Source: Xanthobacteraceae bacterium | GTDB taxonomy: Bacteria > Pseudomonadota > Alphaproteobacteria > Rhizobiales > Xanthobacteraceae | Direction: 5' to 3' | Length of the DNA stretch: 53,071 nt | Assembly: GCA_019241285.1 (NCBI GenBank) | Contig: JAFAXD010000202.1 | Coordinates: forward strand, 1 to 53,071 | Shown: positions 1 through 10,872 of the stretch, piece after piece | Layout: every line of letters starts with the position of its first letter | How positions within the stretch are numbered: the stretch's first letter is position 1 | Notes under the pieces: generated by a model | Told to the model about the DNA's origin: nothing | Seen by the model: the letters and a program-made list of their open reading frames with translations, nothing else | The model's database searches: none | Position numbers and translations under genes: made by a program

Positions 1-83
1 AGCCGCGCCGCGAGCGGCTGGCCGCACGCGACAACAATCAGCAAGCCGGCAATGACGAGGAGAACGCCGGCAGCATCGATCAT
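1..83 (-). CDS. N-terminal fragment of a membrane protein (MIDAAGVLLVIAGLLIVVACGQPLAARL...), possibly a cation/proton antiporter; truncated by window edge
   Basis: Open minus-strand frame running off the left edge with a hydrophobic N-terminus; lies just downstream of kup. Confidence 0.35.
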   Translation of the reverse strand, partial: MIDAAGVLLVIAGLLIVVACGQPLAAR

Positions 84-110
84 GGACGGACCAGCGCCCC
101 GACCACCCCT

Positions 111-1994
111 TCAGAGCTCGACCTGGCCGCCGAGCTCCACCACCCGGTTGGGCGGAATGCGAAAGAACTCCGTCGCCGCCAGCGCATTGCGATGCATAGC
201 CTCGAAGAGCCGCCATCGGATCGCCGTCAGGCGCGAGCGCCCGCGGGTTACGATGGTCACGCGACCAACAAAGAACGAGGTATCCATCATATCGAAATTG
301 AGCTGGTAGGCACGACAATCCTCGAGCGCCCGGGGCACGTTCGGCTGTTCAACGAACCCATAGCGCGCGACCACGGCGTGAAAATTGCCGCCCAGGTGCG
401 TGACCTCGACCCGCCGTTGCGGAGCCACCCGGGGGATATTCTCAGTTACCACGTGCAGCAAGACGATCCGCGTATGCAGCACTTTGTTGTGCTTGAGATT
501 GTGCAGCAGCGGAACCGGTACGACATCGACGCGGCTCGTCAGGTAGACGGCCGTCCCCGGCACGCGGTCCTTGCTACGGATCTGGGCGATGAAGTTCGCC
601 AGCGGCAGCGTGTCCCGCTCGAGCTTGCGCATCAGGGCTTCGCGGCCGTGGCGCCATGTCATCATCAAGAAGAACACCAACGCGGCCACTACCAGCGGAA
701 ACCAACCGCCGTCAAACACCTTCATCAAATTGGCGCAGACGAACGAGAGGTCGACGATCACGAACAGGCCCGCCAGGGCAACGCTGACCAGCGGATTCCA
801 GCCCCACACCTCCCGCATGGTCACAAACATGAGCAGCGATGTGAGCAGCATGGTCATTGACACGGCAATGCCGAACGCTGCGGCTAGATTGTCGGATGAG
901 CGAAATCCCAGCGTGAGAATGAGCGTGAGCCCCATCAGCATCCAGTTGACGAACCCGACATAGATCTGGCCATAGCCCTCGGCCGACGTTTGCACGATGT
1001 GCAGCCTCGGGCAAAGTCCGAGCTGAATGGCCTGCCGCGTCATCGAGAACGCGCCGCTGATGATGGATTGGCTGGCGATGATCGTGGCGATGGTCGCAAG
1101 CCCTACGAGCGGCAGCTGCAGCGCCGCCGGGCAGAGCGTGAAAAACGGGTTTGTCCCAGGAGCGACCGCGCCATCGACCACAAGCGCCGTCTGGCCGGCA
1201 TAGTTCAACAACAGGGCCGGCAGCACGAGACTGTACCACGCGGTGCGGATCGGCCGCGGACCAAAATGCCCCATGTCGGCATAGAGCGCTTCGGCGCCCG
1301 TGGCGCAGAGGAACACGGCTCCGAGTACGACAAATCCGGTCAAGCCGTGCCCGAACAGATATCCAATCCCATACCGTGGATCGAGCGCCGCCAGCACGCC
1401 CGGATGCACCGCAATGCCGGTAATCCCCAGCAGTCCGATTGTCACGAACCAGGCGGCCATGATGGGCCCGAACAGTTTTCCGATGCGCCCGCTACCTTGG
1501 GACTGCAGGGCAAAAAGGCCGATAAGAATGGCAGCGGAGAGAGGAACGATATAGGGCGCAATCTCGGGGGCGGGATCTTTGAGACCTTCCAGGGCGCTCA
1601 ACACCGAAATCGCCGGCGTGATCGCCCCATCCCCGTATAGCAGAGCTGCGCCAAGAAGACCGATGGCGATGATGCCGACGCGCTCGCCATGCTTGATGCC
1701 GAGGAGCGACATCAGCGCCAATATTCCGCCCTCCCCGTCATTGTCCGCGCGCATCACCACTGCGACGTATTTGAATGAGGTGGTGATCAACAGGGTCCAG
1801 ATGATCAACGAGAGCATTCCGATCGCCACGGCTGGCGTTGCGCCGCCGGCCCAGTCGAGCGCGGTTTTCAGGGTGTACAACGGGCTCGTGCCGATATCGC
1901 CGTAGACGACGCCGAGCGCACCGACCGCGAGCGCGCCGAGGCTCCCACGCCCCGCATCCGTATCTCCGTCGGCCACTGCCCCCGCGCTCGTCAT
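111..1994 (-). CDS. kup: KUP-family low-affinity potassium transporter
   Basis: 627-aa ORF; GALGVVYGDIGTSPLYTLKTAL and DNDGEGGILALMSLL motifs typical of Kup/Trk-type KUP proteins. Confidence 0.95.
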   Translation of the reverse strand: MTSAGAVADGDTDAGRGSLGALAVGALGVVYGDIGTSPLYTLKTALDWAGGATPAVAIGMLSLIIWTLLITTSFKYVAVVMRADNDGEGGILALMSLLGIKHGERVGIIAIGLLGAALLYGDGAITPAISVLSALEGLKDPAPEIAPYIVPLSAAILIGLFALQSQGSGRIGKLFGPIMAAWFVTIGLLGITGIAVHPGVLAALDPRYGIGYLFGHGLTGFVVLGAVFLCATGAEALYADMGHFGPRPIRTAWYSLVLPALLLNYAGQTALVVDGAVAPGTNPFFTLCPAALQLPLVGLATIATIIASQSIISGAFSMTRQAIQLGLCPRLHIVQTSAEGYGQIYVGFVNWMLMGLTLILTLGFRSSDNLAAAFGIAVSMTMLLTSLLMFVTMREVWGWNPLVSVALAGLFVIVDLSFVCANLMKVFDGGWFPLVVAALVFFLMMTWRHGREALMRKLERDTLPLANFIAQIRSKDRVPGTAVYLTSRVDVVPVPLLHNLKHNKVLHTRIVLLHVVTENIPRVAPQRRVEVTHLGGNFHAVVARYGFVEQPNVPRALEDCRAYQLNFDMMDTSFFVGRVTIVTRGRSRLTAIRWRLFEAMHRNALAATEFFRIPPNRVVELGGQVEL

Positions 1995-2029
1995 GGTCGC
2001 CCTGCTCGCAGGAAGTGCACTGCGGAAGG

Positions 2030-2275
2030 TTATTGGTCGGTCACAGGCTCGGTCGCGGCTTTTCGATTCGGGGTACTCGCCCTGCGGGGGTGCATCGCTT
2101 GCTTCATGCGAATCACATCACGCTGCGCGCGCTGCATCTGCGCGCGCGATGCGGTGTGATGAACCCGGGTTTGTCCATACTGGTCGAGCGCGCCGACCAG
2201 CCTGTGCGAGAACGCCTGCAGAAGATCCATGATCCATCCCCGAACAGGCGGTTTGCCGGCCGCGCTGACGGTCAT
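2030..2275 (-). CDS. small hypothetical protein (MTVSAAGKPPVRGWIMDLLQAFSHRLVGALDQYGQTRVHH...)
   Basis: ORF upstream of kup, start trimmed to MTVSAAG; composition protein-like; family not recognised. Confidence 0.4.
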   Translation of the reverse strand: MTVSAAGKPPVRGWIMDLLQAFSHRLVGALDQYGQTRVHHTASRAQMQRAQRDVIRMKQAMHPRRASTPNRKAATEPVTDQ

Positions 2276-2648
2276 CGGCCCCTCCTGTTTTTCCTGCGGA
2301 GCGTGCACTTCGCCGACCGTTGGCCAAGGTGCCGGGCACCCCGTTTCGATCCAGCATCTACTTACGTTTTGCGGCATAGGAATTCAGGGGGTACTCAGGG
2401 CAGAGTTCATATATTAAAAATAAATTTTTCAGCTATCCGCATAGTCGCTGTGTGATCTCCGGCTTGATGAGCGCGCACCAGGCGCCGCGGTTGATTCCAA
2501 CAAGTCCATGTCCGAGCAAGCAAATCGGGCGTCGTCCGATGCTGCGCCGCTCGCGGCGGAGCGCAAATAGGTTGTGGCCTTGGCATCTTGATTGCTACGC
2601 CGCCCCATGCTGCCAAAGACGCGAGCGACAGCAGGCCCCGAAACCCAC

Positions 2649-3518
2649 ATGGAGAATTCGGCGAATATCATGCGCATTGCACTGATCGTTTCGATCATCT
2701 TGCATGTGCTGTTCATGATATTTTCTGGCCACGATTTGCTGGCAACCACGCATGGCGAGGTCATCAAAGTTGACATCGTTCCGGCCAATGAGGCTCCCGC
2801 GCCCGTCGAAGAGACCAAACCAGACAAAGACCCTGCCGAAACCAAGCCCGAAGTGGCGGAATCAAAGCCTGAGACATCGGTTTCTGAACGGGGCAGCGAG
2901 CGAGCACCCGCCAAGCAACAGACCGCCCGGGACAGAACCGAGAAGCCGAGCCAAGTCCCTCCCCCCGCAAACGAGGCGCCCACAAAGGACGAGACGGCGA
3001 AGTCGATCAAACAAAACGCACCGCCGGCGACCGATCCAAAACCAAATCAAGCCCCAGCCGACCAGCCCGGTGCTCAATCGCAGAGTCCGGGCCAGCAAGC
3101 CATGACCACGCGCGACATGGCGCCCGACCGGTTGGCGGCGATTCTCGGACTGCCAGCTGATTCAACTCGGCCATCATCACCTGCAGGTTTCGGCAGAGCC
3201 CCCGAGCGCCTGACGAAGCTCACGGAAGGCGTCAAGGAATTGAAAGCCCAGCTCAACAAATGTTTCGTTCTGCCGCCCGGCGTCGCGCGCACGGATCGGA
3301 TCAAAATGATCATGCGCGTCGAGCTCACCCGCGACGGCGCACTCGCCCGCGATCCGATCGTCCTCGACGGGGCTGCGCCGGCAATCGGCTATCCCATGAT
3401 GCTGACTGCGATACGGGCATTGCGACGATGCGCTCCCTATCATTTGCCTGCTGACAAATACGCAGATTGGCAGATGCTCGAGATCGACTTCTCGCCAGAC
3501 GACATGTTGGATAATTAG
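2649..3518 (+). CDS. TolA/TonB-like envelope protein: N-terminal TM anchor, long P/E/K-rich linker, TolA-like C-terminal domain
   Basis: Start MENSANIMRIALIVSIILHVLFMI; Pro/Glu/Lys/Ala-rich spacer; C-terminal LNKCF...RVELTRDGAL...AIRALRRCAPYHLP resembling TolA/TonB C-terminal fold. Confidence 0.65.
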   Translation: MENSANIMRIALIVSIILHVLFMIFSGHDLLATTHGEVIKVDIVPANEAPAPVEETKPDKDPAETKPEVAESKPETSVSERGSERAPAKQQTARDRTEKPSQVPPPANEAPTKDETAKSIKQNAPPATDPKPNQAPADQPGAQSQSPGQQAMTTRDMAPDRLAAILGLPADSTRPSSPAGFGRAPERLTKLTEGVKELKAQLNKCFVLPPGVARTDRIKMIMRVELTRDGALARDPIVLDGAAPAIGYPMMLTAIRALRRCAPYHLPADKYADWQMLEIDFSPDDMLDN

Positions 3519-4117
3519 TGCACCTTGACATGCGCCTGATAAAGCAAGCCATTGCCGCCGGTGCGCTGCTTGCGGGCCTATGTGTCCCCGCCCTCGCCGG
3601 CCTGGGCGAAGAGGCGGTCTCGGCCTACAGCAGAGGCGACTATGCGACCGCTGCAATGCTGTGGCGCCAGTTGGCGGACCAGGGCGACGTCACCGCCCAA
3701 TATCGCATCGGCATCATGTACAACAATGGCGAGGGCGTGCCGCAGAACTACGCTGAGGCCGCCCGCTGGTTTCGCCTGGCGGCAGACCAAGGCGATGCGA
3801 AAGCTCAATTTTTGCTCGGATTCCTGTACGCAGCGGGCAATGGCGTGCCGCTCAACGACAGCGAGGCTGCCCGCTGGTTTCGGCGCGCCGCCGACCAGGG
3901 CGAGGCGAGAGCGCAGTTTCTGCTGGGCTCAGCCTATGCGGAGGGCGCAGGGGTGCCGCAGGACGATGTCAGCGCGCGGATGTGGTTCGAACTTGCAGCG
4001 GCGCAAGGCGAGCCGAATGCACAAAAAGCGCTGGCCTGGAGCGCACAACATATGAGCCCCGCCCAGATCGCCGACGCACAGAAACGCGCGCGACTATGGA
4101 AACCGACGACGCGTTGA
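3518..4117 (+). CDS. secreted SEL1-repeat (TPR-like) protein
   Basis: Signal peptide and tandem repeats AxxxYxxGxGVPQxxxxAxxWxxxAAxQGxxxAQ; start overlaps the upstream stop. Confidence 0.9.
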   Translation: MHLDMRLIKQAIAAGALLAGLCVPALAGLGEEAVSAYSRGDYATAAMLWRQLADQGDVTAQYRIGIMYNNGEGVPQNYAEAARWFRLAADQGDAKAQFLLGFLYAAGNGVPLNDSEAARWFRRAADQGEARAQFLLGSAYAEGAGVPQDDVSARMWFELAAAQGEPNAQKALAWSAQHMSPAQIADAQKRARLWKPTTR

Positions 4118-4190
4118 TCGTTCAGGTGGGTTGATGTCCTGCTGTCCGCCTACTCCCAATCGGTGGATGGCAAACCGAGTGGTCACGCAG

Positions 4191-4212
4191 TTTCTTGCGC
4201 TAGCGCAAGAAA
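4191..4212. promoter_or_regulatory. 22-bp perfect palindrome TTTCTTGCGCTAGCGCAAGAAA, compatible with FixK/FNR-type TTGC-N6-GCAA
   Basis: Exact self-complementarity over 22 nt; intergenic, ~140 bp upstream of the ORF at 4351. Confidence 0.5.
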
Positions 4213-4350
4213 AGGCTCTTCATCTAAGGTAGTCTGCGCAGGACGCACGCACGCCTCGAAGGCGGAGGGGCGGTACGTGCATAATGAGTCCGGCAGCGAG
4301 GAGCCGACATAGCAGGATGCACAGTCGCCCACAAATATCAGAGGCGGACA

Positions 4351-4674
4351 ATGCGCTTATCACCAATGGAAACCTCGCTCGTTGAGGCGATCAGAAGCTT
4401 GGACAGGTCGGAGCCCCTTAGCATTCATATCACGGTGTTTCCGGGTGCTATCCGCGTCCACTTGGAAGCAGAAGGTCTCGAGGGTGTAGGACACGGTACC
4501 AACTTTGACAGCGCCTATTTCGAAGCCTTCGAGGAATACCGGGGTAAACTAAATCGACACCGTGATGGCACCCGCAGGCCTGCGCCGCGTTCGTCCACAC
4601 AAGGGGGCGGGCAGGAGCTTTTGGGTTTCACGCATCGCAGGCAGGACTCTGAAAAAAAGAAGCCTGCGGGGTGA
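4351..4674 (+). CDS. small hypothetical protein
   Basis: 107-aa ORF, protein-like N-terminal ~70 aa (SLVEAIRSLDRSEPLSIHITVFPGAIRVHLEAEG). Confidence 0.5.
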   Translation: MRLSPMETSLVEAIRSLDRSEPLSIHITVFPGAIRVHLEAEGLEGVGHGTNFDSAYFEAFEEYRGKLNRHRDGTRRPAPRSSTQGGGQELLGFTHRRQDSEKKKPAG

Positions 4675-4887
4675 GCAGATGGGCGTTACGCGTGCGCTAT
4701 GGCCCTGCCGAGCCTCAGACGGCTGCAACTCTAATCGCGAGCCAGCCAACCCGGACGAGCTGGTTTGCAAACGGCCTGCAATGACCGTCGCCAGCTGCGC
4801 CGAGGGGTCTCTCGCAACGAGCTCGCAAAGTGCGCCGCCGACGTATGTTGCTCGAGGCCGTAGCGAAGCCGCTCGGCTGGGGTGGCA

Positions 4888-6195
4888 TCAAGGCTGGGAT
4901 GCCCCTTCAGGAGTTTGCGCCACTGGGCGTGCCAACACCTGACTGATGCGGGCCCCATCCATGTCGGCGATCTCGAAGCGCCATCCACTGTACGAGAGAT
5001 GCTCGCCGATATGCGGGACATGATCGAGCTTGGACAGAATCAATCCTGCCACGGTGACGACGTCTGTTTGCCAATTCCCCTCCAATCCAAGCAGCTCAAC
5101 GGCATCGTCGATCGGGGTTGCCGCGTCGATCACGAGCGCGCCATCCTGGCGCCGGATCACTTTCTTGTGGGGCTGGGTGTCAATGTCCGGAAGTCGTCCG
5201 GCTACAGCTTCCAACAAATCAGTGCGTGTCACGATTCCTTGCACTGTGCCGTACTCATCCACGACGATCGCAGTGTTGACCGGCGTGTTGCGGAAGAGAT
5301 CGAGCGTGCGCAGGATTGAGGTGCGCTCCGGCACGATCAACGGGGGCTGCAGCTCTTGTCTGATATCGAGGGACGCCCCGTCGAGAGCTTGGTTCAGAAG
5401 ATCTTGCTTCCGGACGACCCCGACAACCTTGTCGATCGTGCCATGACACACGATAAGCTGGGGAAATGGACAGGTGCGGATCGTCCGCGCGATTGCATCT
5501 TGCGGTGCGTCAACATTAATCCAGGCGACATCGGGACGAGGCGTCATGATCGCGCGGATCGGCCGATCGGTGAGATCCAGCACGTCCTCGACCATCTCGC
5601 GCTCAGCGGCATGGATGAGGCCGGCTTTCTCGCCTTCGAGAAGGACGCCGACAATATCTTCGTCGGTGACGCGGCGTTCGAAGCCGGGTTGCAACCCGAA
5701 CAGGCCCAGGATCCGGGTTGTCGTAGCATTGAGCAGCCACACCAGCGGCGCCGAGAACCGTAAAAAGACAAGGATCGGTCGCGATACCTTGACCGCGATA
5801 CGCTCGGGATTTTTCAGCGCGATCTGTTTAGGCGCAAGCTCGCCCGCGACCAGCGACAGATACGTAACCCCGATGACGACCAGCACCACTGCAACCGGTT
5901 TGCTGAATGCCGCAATGGTCGGGAACTGATCGAGCCAGACGTCGACCCGGTCCGCCAGCGTCAGGCCACTGAAAGCGCCGGCCATAATTCCGATCGATGT
6001 CATGCCGACCTGCAGGGCTGCCAACAACTGGCCAGGCTCGTCGGCGAGCTTCAGGGCAGCACGCGCACCAGCGGACCCGCTGGAAGTGAGGCGTTCCAGA
6101 CGCGTACGGCGCGACGAGATAATGGCAATCTCCGACATGGCGAGAAACCCGTTCAGGAGAACGAGCAGAACCACGATGATGAGTTCAACAGCCAT
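4888..6195 (-). CDS. HlyC/CorC family protein (DUF21 + CBS pair + transporter-associated domain)
   Basis: MAVELIIVVLLVLLNGFLAMSEIAIISSRRTRLERL; CBS segments IMTPRPDVAWIN... and VDEYGTVQGIVTRTDLLEAVAG. Confidence 0.93.
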   Translation of the reverse strand: MAVELIIVVLLVLLNGFLAMSEIAIISSRRTRLERLTSSGSAGARAALKLADEPGQLLAALQVGMTSIGIMAGAFSGLTLADRVDVWLDQFPTIAAFSKPVAVVLVVIGVTYLSLVAGELAPKQIALKNPERIAVKVSRPILVFLRFSAPLVWLLNATTTRILGLFGLQPGFERRVTDEDIVGVLLEGEKAGLIHAAEREMVEDVLDLTDRPIRAIMTPRPDVAWINVDAPQDAIARTIRTCPFPQLIVCHGTIDKVVGVVRKQDLLNQALDGASLDIRQELQPPLIVPERTSILRTLDLFRNTPVNTAIVVDEYGTVQGIVTRTDLLEAVAGRLPDIDTQPHKKVIRRQDGALVIDAATPIDDAVELLGLEGNWQTDVVTVAGLILSKLDHVPHIGEHLSYSGWRFEIADMDGARISQVLARPVAQTPEGASQP

Positions 6196-6239
6196 AGCGG
6201 GTCATTCCGGCGGCCGCGTGTTGCACAAGCCCTGCGATC

Positions 6240-6920
6240 CTACCGCTGGACAGGCCGTTCGCGTTGCCAGACACCGCGTGTTGCTGCCGTCTTGCACGGA
6301 GCGTTCGTTGCGTCGCAAGCCCGGTCCAGCGCAAGATTGAGTGCCAGCACATTCACCCGCGGCTCGCCGAAAATTCCGAGCATGCGGCCGGTCACATGTT
6401 TCTCGACGAGGGCATGGATCTCCGATAAAGGCAAGCCGCGCGCCTGCGCGATCCGCGGCACCTGCAGCGCCGCGTTGGCTGGGCTGATGTCCGGGTCGAG
6501 CCCGGAGGCCGACGTGGTGAGCATGTCGGCGGGTAAACGCTGGCCGACAAATTGCGGCTCGGCAGCCTCCAACGTCTTGCGATCCTTCAGGAGCCGGTCG
6601 AGCAGCGCCTGGCTGGTTGGGCCCAGATTCGATCCGCCGGAGTTGGCCGCGTTATAGGGCGCGCTGATGGTCGTGCCGGGATCGTTTGGATCGGTGTCGG
6701 TGGTCGCGGATGGACGCCCGTGGAACCATTGCGGGCCATCCCATTGCTGGCCGATCAGCCGCGAGCCAATGACAGTTCCCTCGTCGGACTGTTGCAGGCT
6801 GCCGTTCGCCTGAAATGGCAAAATCAACTGCCCGATGCCGGTCAGCGCCAATGGGTAGAGCAGACCGCACAACACGAACAGCACGACGGAGACGCGCGAC
6901 GCAGCGAGCAAAGCCTGCAT
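6240..6920 (-). CDS. kdpC: K+-transporting ATPase subunit C
   Basis: 226 aa; SRLIGQQW...FHGRPSAT, SNLGPTS, SGLDPDISPANAALQVPRIA motifs; immediately downstream of kdpB. Confidence 0.96.
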   Translation of the reverse strand: MQALLAASRVSVVLFVLCGLLYPLALTGIGQLILPFQANGSLQQSDEGTVIGSRLIGQQWDGPQWFHGRPSATTDTDPNDPGTTISAPYNAANSGGSNLGPTSQALLDRLLKDRKTLEAAEPQFVGQRLPADMLTTSASGLDPDISPANAALQVPRIAQARGLPLSEIHALVEKHVTGRMLGIFGEPRVNVLALNLALDRACDATNAPCKTAATRGVWQRERPVQR

Positions 6921-6927
6921 AGTGTCC

Positions 6928-9018
6928 TCACAACCATCCCGAAATAATGAGATCGATCAACTTGATGCCGATGAACGGTGCGAGCAGTCCGCCGGCGCCA
7001 TAGACGAGGAGGTTGCGGCGGAACATGCCCTCGGCTGTCTTGGGCCGGAACCGAACGCCGCGCAGTGCCAGCGGTACAAGGGCGGGGATGATCACTGCGT
7101 TGAAGATCAGCGCCGAGAGAATCGAGCTCTCTGGCGTTGCCAGCCCCATGATGTTCAATGCCGCAAAGCCGGGCAAAGCCAGGCTGAACATCCCAGGGAG
7201 AATGGCAAAATACTTGGACACGTCATTGGCGATCGAGAATGTCGTCAATGCCCCGCGCGTGATCAACATCTGTTTGCCAATGTTGACCACCTCGAGCAAC
7301 TTGGTCGGATCCGAATCGAGATCGATGAGGTTGGCCGCTTCCTTGGCGGCCGCCGTGCCGGAATGCATCGCCAGTCCCACGTCGGCTTGCGCCAAGGCGG
7401 GCGCGTCGTTGGTGCCGTCGCCGGTCATGGCAACCAGTCGCCCTTGCGCCTGCTCGCCGCGGATAAGGTCGAGCTTGTCCTCCGGCTTTGCTTCGGCCAC
7501 GAAGGCATCAAGCCCGGCCTGCTCGGCAATGGCGTGCGCCGTCACGCGGTTGTCGCCCGTCACCATGACGGTGCGAATTCCCATGGTGCGCAGTTGCGCG
7601 GCGCGTTCGCGGATGCCGGGCTTGAGCACGTCGGACAATTCGATAACGCCGAGGATGTCACCATCGCTCGAGACGACCAGCGGCGTGGCGCCTTCCCTGG
7701 CGACGGCTTCGACGGCGCCGGCAAGCTCCGGCGGCGCCTGCGTGCCGAAGTGTCCGCGCGCGTGCGCGATGATTGCCGCCGCAGCGCCTTTGCGGATCTT
7801 CCGACCGTCGGGGAGATCGACGCCGCTCATTTGTGATTCCGCGGAAAAGTCGAGCCCCCGCGCACCTTGCGGCAGCGGCTCCGCCACCACGCCCTGAAGC
7901 TTCGCGAAATCGACTACCGAGCGCCCCTCCGGCGTGGTGTCAAAATGCGACGCGAGCATTGCCACCTGCGCCAGCCGATGTGGCGAGCATCCCGGCAGCG
8001 GCAGGAACTTGCTTGCTTGCCGGTTGCCGACTGTGATGGTCCCGGTCTTATCGAGCAGCAGCGTGTGCACATCGCCGGCGGCCTCGACCGCCTTGCCGGA
8101 GAGGGCAATTACGTTGAACTGCACCATGCGATCGATCCCGGCGATGCCGATAGCGGAGAGCAGCGCGCCGATGGTGGTCGGGATCAACGCCACGACCAAG
8201 GCAATCAGATCGGCAACGTTGACCCTGGCATTGAGATAGGACGACACGGGCGCCATCGCCGCCACCACGATGACGAAGATCAACGTCAGGATCGACAGCA
8301 GCACGGTCAGTGCGATCTCGTTGGGAGTTTTCTGCCGTTTCGCACCCTCGACCAGATGGATCATGCGATCGAGGAAACCTTCTCCCGGGTTGGCGGCGAC
8401 CTGAATGAGCAGCCAATCGGAGACGATCGTTGTTCCGGCCGTGACCGACGACAGCATGTCAGTGCCCGGCTCACGCATGACCGGCGCTGACTCGCCGGTG
8501 ATCGCCGATTCATTGACGAAGGCGATGCCCTCGATCACCGTCCCGTCGGCTGGAATGATCTCGGCTTTTTCCACGCGCACGATATCGCCTTTGCGCAGCG
8601 TGGTCGCCGGCACCTCCTCCTGCGTGCCGTCGTGCTTGATGCGCCGGGCGCGCAGCTCCACCTTGGTTCGGCGTAAGAAAGCAGCCTGGGCTTTGCCGCG
8701 GCCTTCCGCAAGCGCTTCTGCCAAGGTCGCGAACCAAACAGTCAGGATCAGGATCAGCGTCACCACCCCGTTGTATGTCCGGGTGGCGCTCGATGGACCA
8801 AAGAGCAGCGGATCGATGGTCAGCGCGGCGGTCACGATTGCTCCAACCCAGACGATGAACATCACCGGGTTATGGATCTGGGTGCGCGGATCAAGTTTGA
8901 GCACAGACGCGTAAAGCGCTTGGCCCCACAGCCGATAGCCATACGCGGCGTGGCCTCGCTTTTTGCGCGCGGCCGGCCGCGTCTGAGCGTCGTGTTTGAT
9001 TTCGATCTGCATTTGCAT
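6928..9018 (-). CDS. kdpB: K+-transporting P-type ATPase subunit B (start trimmed to [12 protein letters not shown])
   Basis: [19 protein letters not shown] phosphorylation motif, [21 protein letters not shown]; track ORF extends upstream into kdpA, so start reassigned to 9018. Confidence 0.97.
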   Translation of the reverse strand: MQMQIEIKHDAQTRPAARKKRGHAAYGYRLWGQALYASVLKLDPRTQIHNPVMFIVWVGAIVTAALTIDPLLFGPSSATRTYNGVVTLILILTVWFATLAEALAEGRGKAQAAFLRRTKVELRARRIKHDGTQEEVPATTLRKGDIVRVEKAEIIPADGTVIEGIAFVNESAITGESAPVMREPGTDMLSSVTAGTTIVSDWLLIQVAANPGEGFLDRMIHLVEGAKRQKTPNEIALTVLLSILTLIFVIVVAAMAPVSSYLNARVNVADLIALVVALIPTTIGALLSAIGIAGIDRMVQFNVIALSGKAVEAAGDVHTLLLDKTGTITVGNRQASKFLPLPGCSPHRLAQVAMLASHFDTTPEGRSVVDFAKLQGVVAEPLPQGARGLDFSAESQMSGVDLPDGRKIRKGAAAAIIAHARGHFGTQAPPELAGAVEAVAREGATPLVVSSDGDILGVIELSDVLKPGIRERAAQLRTMGIRTVMVTGDNRVTAHAIAEQAGLDAFVAEAKPEDKLDLIRGEQAQGRLVAMTGDGTNDAPALAQADVGLAMHSGTAAAKEAANLIDLDSDPTKLLEVVNIGKQMLITRGALTTFSIANDVSKYFAILPGMFSLALPGFAALNIMGLATPESSILSALIFNAVIIPALVPLALRGVRFRPKTAEGMFRRNLLVYGAGGLLAPFIGIKLIDLIISGWL

Positions 9019-9020
9019 CG

Positions 9021-10754
9021 TCAGAACAGCAGGTGCGCCCTCATTGCGAAATATTCGGCTACTGGACCGAGCGCGAGCGCCGGTACGAACGTCAACGCAC
9101 CAACAATCAGGATGACGCCGAACCAGAAGACAGCGAATAGCGGGGTATCGGTTCGCAAGGTGCCGGTTGTCGCAGGTGACGTCGGCTTGGCTGCGACCGA
9201 ACCGGCAACCGCCATCATGAAGATGATGGGGGGATAACGGCCAATCAGGATCACAAACGCCGTCGCCAAGTTGTACCAGGTCGTGTTCGCATTGAGTCCC
9301 GCAAATGCAGAACCGTTGTTGGCGGCGGACGTCGCAAACGCAAACAGGACTTCCGAATACCCGTGGATGCCGCCATTGCCCATCGACGCCAGGGCGTACG
9401 GTGCGACAACGGACCAGGCGGTCGGCGTCAGGATCACCAGCGGATGGATCAACAGCGTGAGCGAGACAAGGACAATTTCCGGCTTCTCGATCTTCTTGCC
9501 GAGGAACTCCGGCGTGCGGCCGACCATCAATCCCGCGACGAACACCGCGACGATGCCGTAGACGAGCGCGGCGAGAAAACCGACGCCCTTTCCGCCGAAA
9601 ATGCATTGAAGCATCATGCCGACAAATGCCGGCATGGCGCCCAATGGGGTGAAACTGTCGAACATGCTGTTCACGCTTCCGGTCGTGAACGAGGTGGTTA
9701 CCGTGTTGAACAGGCCACTCTGCGCGATGCCGAACCGGACCTCCTTGCCCTCCATGTTTCCGCCAGGTTGGGTGGCGGTGGCCGTCGTTTCTATTCCGGC
9801 CTGCGTCAAGGACGCGGTACCGGCCTGCTCCGCCCAGATCGTAATCGGCAGGAACAGCAGCAGAAGCGCTCCCATGACCGCATAGAGCATCCATCCTTGG
9901 CGACGATTGCCGATCATGTGACCGAAGCACAGCACAATCGATGCCGGGAGAATGATCATCAGCAGTGTCTGTGCCAGATTGGTTGTCGCTGTTGGGTTCT
10001 CATACGGGTGCGCCGCGTTGGCGTTGAAAAACCCGCCGCCATTGGTGCCGAGGTGTTTGATAGTTTCGAGGGATGCCACCGGACCAAGCGCGATCGTCTG
10101 CTCCTTGCCGGCCATCGTATGCGCCGTGACCGCGGCGTCGAGGGTCTGTGGCTCGCCCTGCTGGATTGACAAGACCGCGAGCAAGAACGCGGCCGGCATG
10201 AGCACCCGGGTCGTGAAGCGAACCAGGTCGCGGTAGAAATTTCCCAGGTCGGCGCCGTTTCTCCCCGGTGTGAACGCGCGGATGAAGGCCATCGCCACAA
10301 CAAAGCCCGTCGCCGCCGACGTAAACATCGGGAACGTGATGGCAGCCATCTGGCTGAAATTCGACAGCGTGGTCTCGCCGCTATAGGCCTGCCAATCCGT
10401 ATTGGTGATGAAGCTGATCGCCGTATTGAAGGCGAGCAGCGGATCCATTGCGCCAAAGTGCAGCGGATTGAGCGGCAGATAATCCTGGAACACGAGAACC
10501 AGATAGATGAGCACGGCCATCATCAGGTTCGTGAGCAGCATGTGAATCGTGTACGTCTTCCACGGCATGCCTTGGCGACATATTTGCCGACCGATGAGCC
10601 GATAAATGAAATTGTCGAGCGGATCGAAGGCAGGATCGAGCAGCGTCTTTTGATCGGTCACGACGCGTGCGAGATAGCGACCGACCGGAATACTGATCAG
10701 CAAGCCGATCAGTAAGGTCACAATAATCTGTAAAATCGACTGAAGCGCCATCAC
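9021..10754 (-). CDS. kdpA: K+-transporting ATPase subunit A
   Basis: 577 aa; [39 protein letters not shown] filter motifs. Confidence 0.97.
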   Translation of the reverse strand: MMALQSILQIIVTLLIGLLISIPVGRYLARVVTDQKTLLDPAFDPLDNFIYRLIGRQICRQGMPWKTYTIHMLLTNLMMAVLIYLVLVFQDYLPLNPLHFGAMDPLLAFNTAISFITNTDWQAYSGETTLSNFSQMAAITFPMFTSAATGFVVAMAFIRAFTPGRNGADLGNFYRDLVRFTTRVLMPAAFLLAVLSIQQGEPQTLDAAVTAHTMAGKEQTIALGPVASLETIKHLGTNGGGFFNANAAHPYENPTATTNLAQTLLMIILPASIVLCFGHMIGNRRQGWMLYAVMGALLLLFLPITIWAEQAGTASLTQAGIETTATATQPGGNMEGKEVRFGIAQSGLFNTVTTSFTTGSVNSMFDSFTPLGAMPAFVGMMLQCIFGGKGVGFLAALVYGIVAVFVAGLMVGRTPEFLGKKIEKPEIVLVSLTLLIHPLVILTPTAWSVVAPYALASMGNGGIHGYSEVLFAFATSAANNGSAFAGLNANTTWYNLATAFVILIGRYPPIIFMMAVAGSVAAKPTSPATTGTLRTDTPLFAVFWFGVILIVGALTFVPALALGPVAEYFAMRAHLLF

Positions 10755-10760
10755 GATCGC

Positions 10761-10844
10761 CTAAAACTTCTCGGGGTTGATCACTGCATAGAACAGATAG
10801 ATCACAAGCCCGACCACGATTGCCAGCAGGACATACATCGCCAT
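10761..10844 (-). CDS. kdpF: K+-transporting ATPase subunit F (27 aa: MAMYVLLAIVVGLVIYLFYAVINPEKF)
   Basis: Characteristic KdpF sequence ending NPEKF, 6 nt upstream of kdpA; start trimmed from the track ORF. Confidence 0.93.
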   Translation of the reverse strand: MAMYVLLAIVVGLVIYLFYAVINPEKF

Positions 10845-10872
10845 AGCTGCATCCTCGGTCCGATCCCGCCAA

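Noticed and set aside
192-860. Long plus-strand ORFs antisense to kup, kdp, htrA, cox and liv genes
   Set aside because: Typical spurious antisense frames of high-GC coding DNA; no recognisable domains.
6928-9930. 1000-aa ORF in the kdpB frame
   Set aside because: Upstream ~300 codons lie inside kdpA in another frame; KdpB starts at [12 protein letters not shown] (9018). Not a fusion or frameshift.
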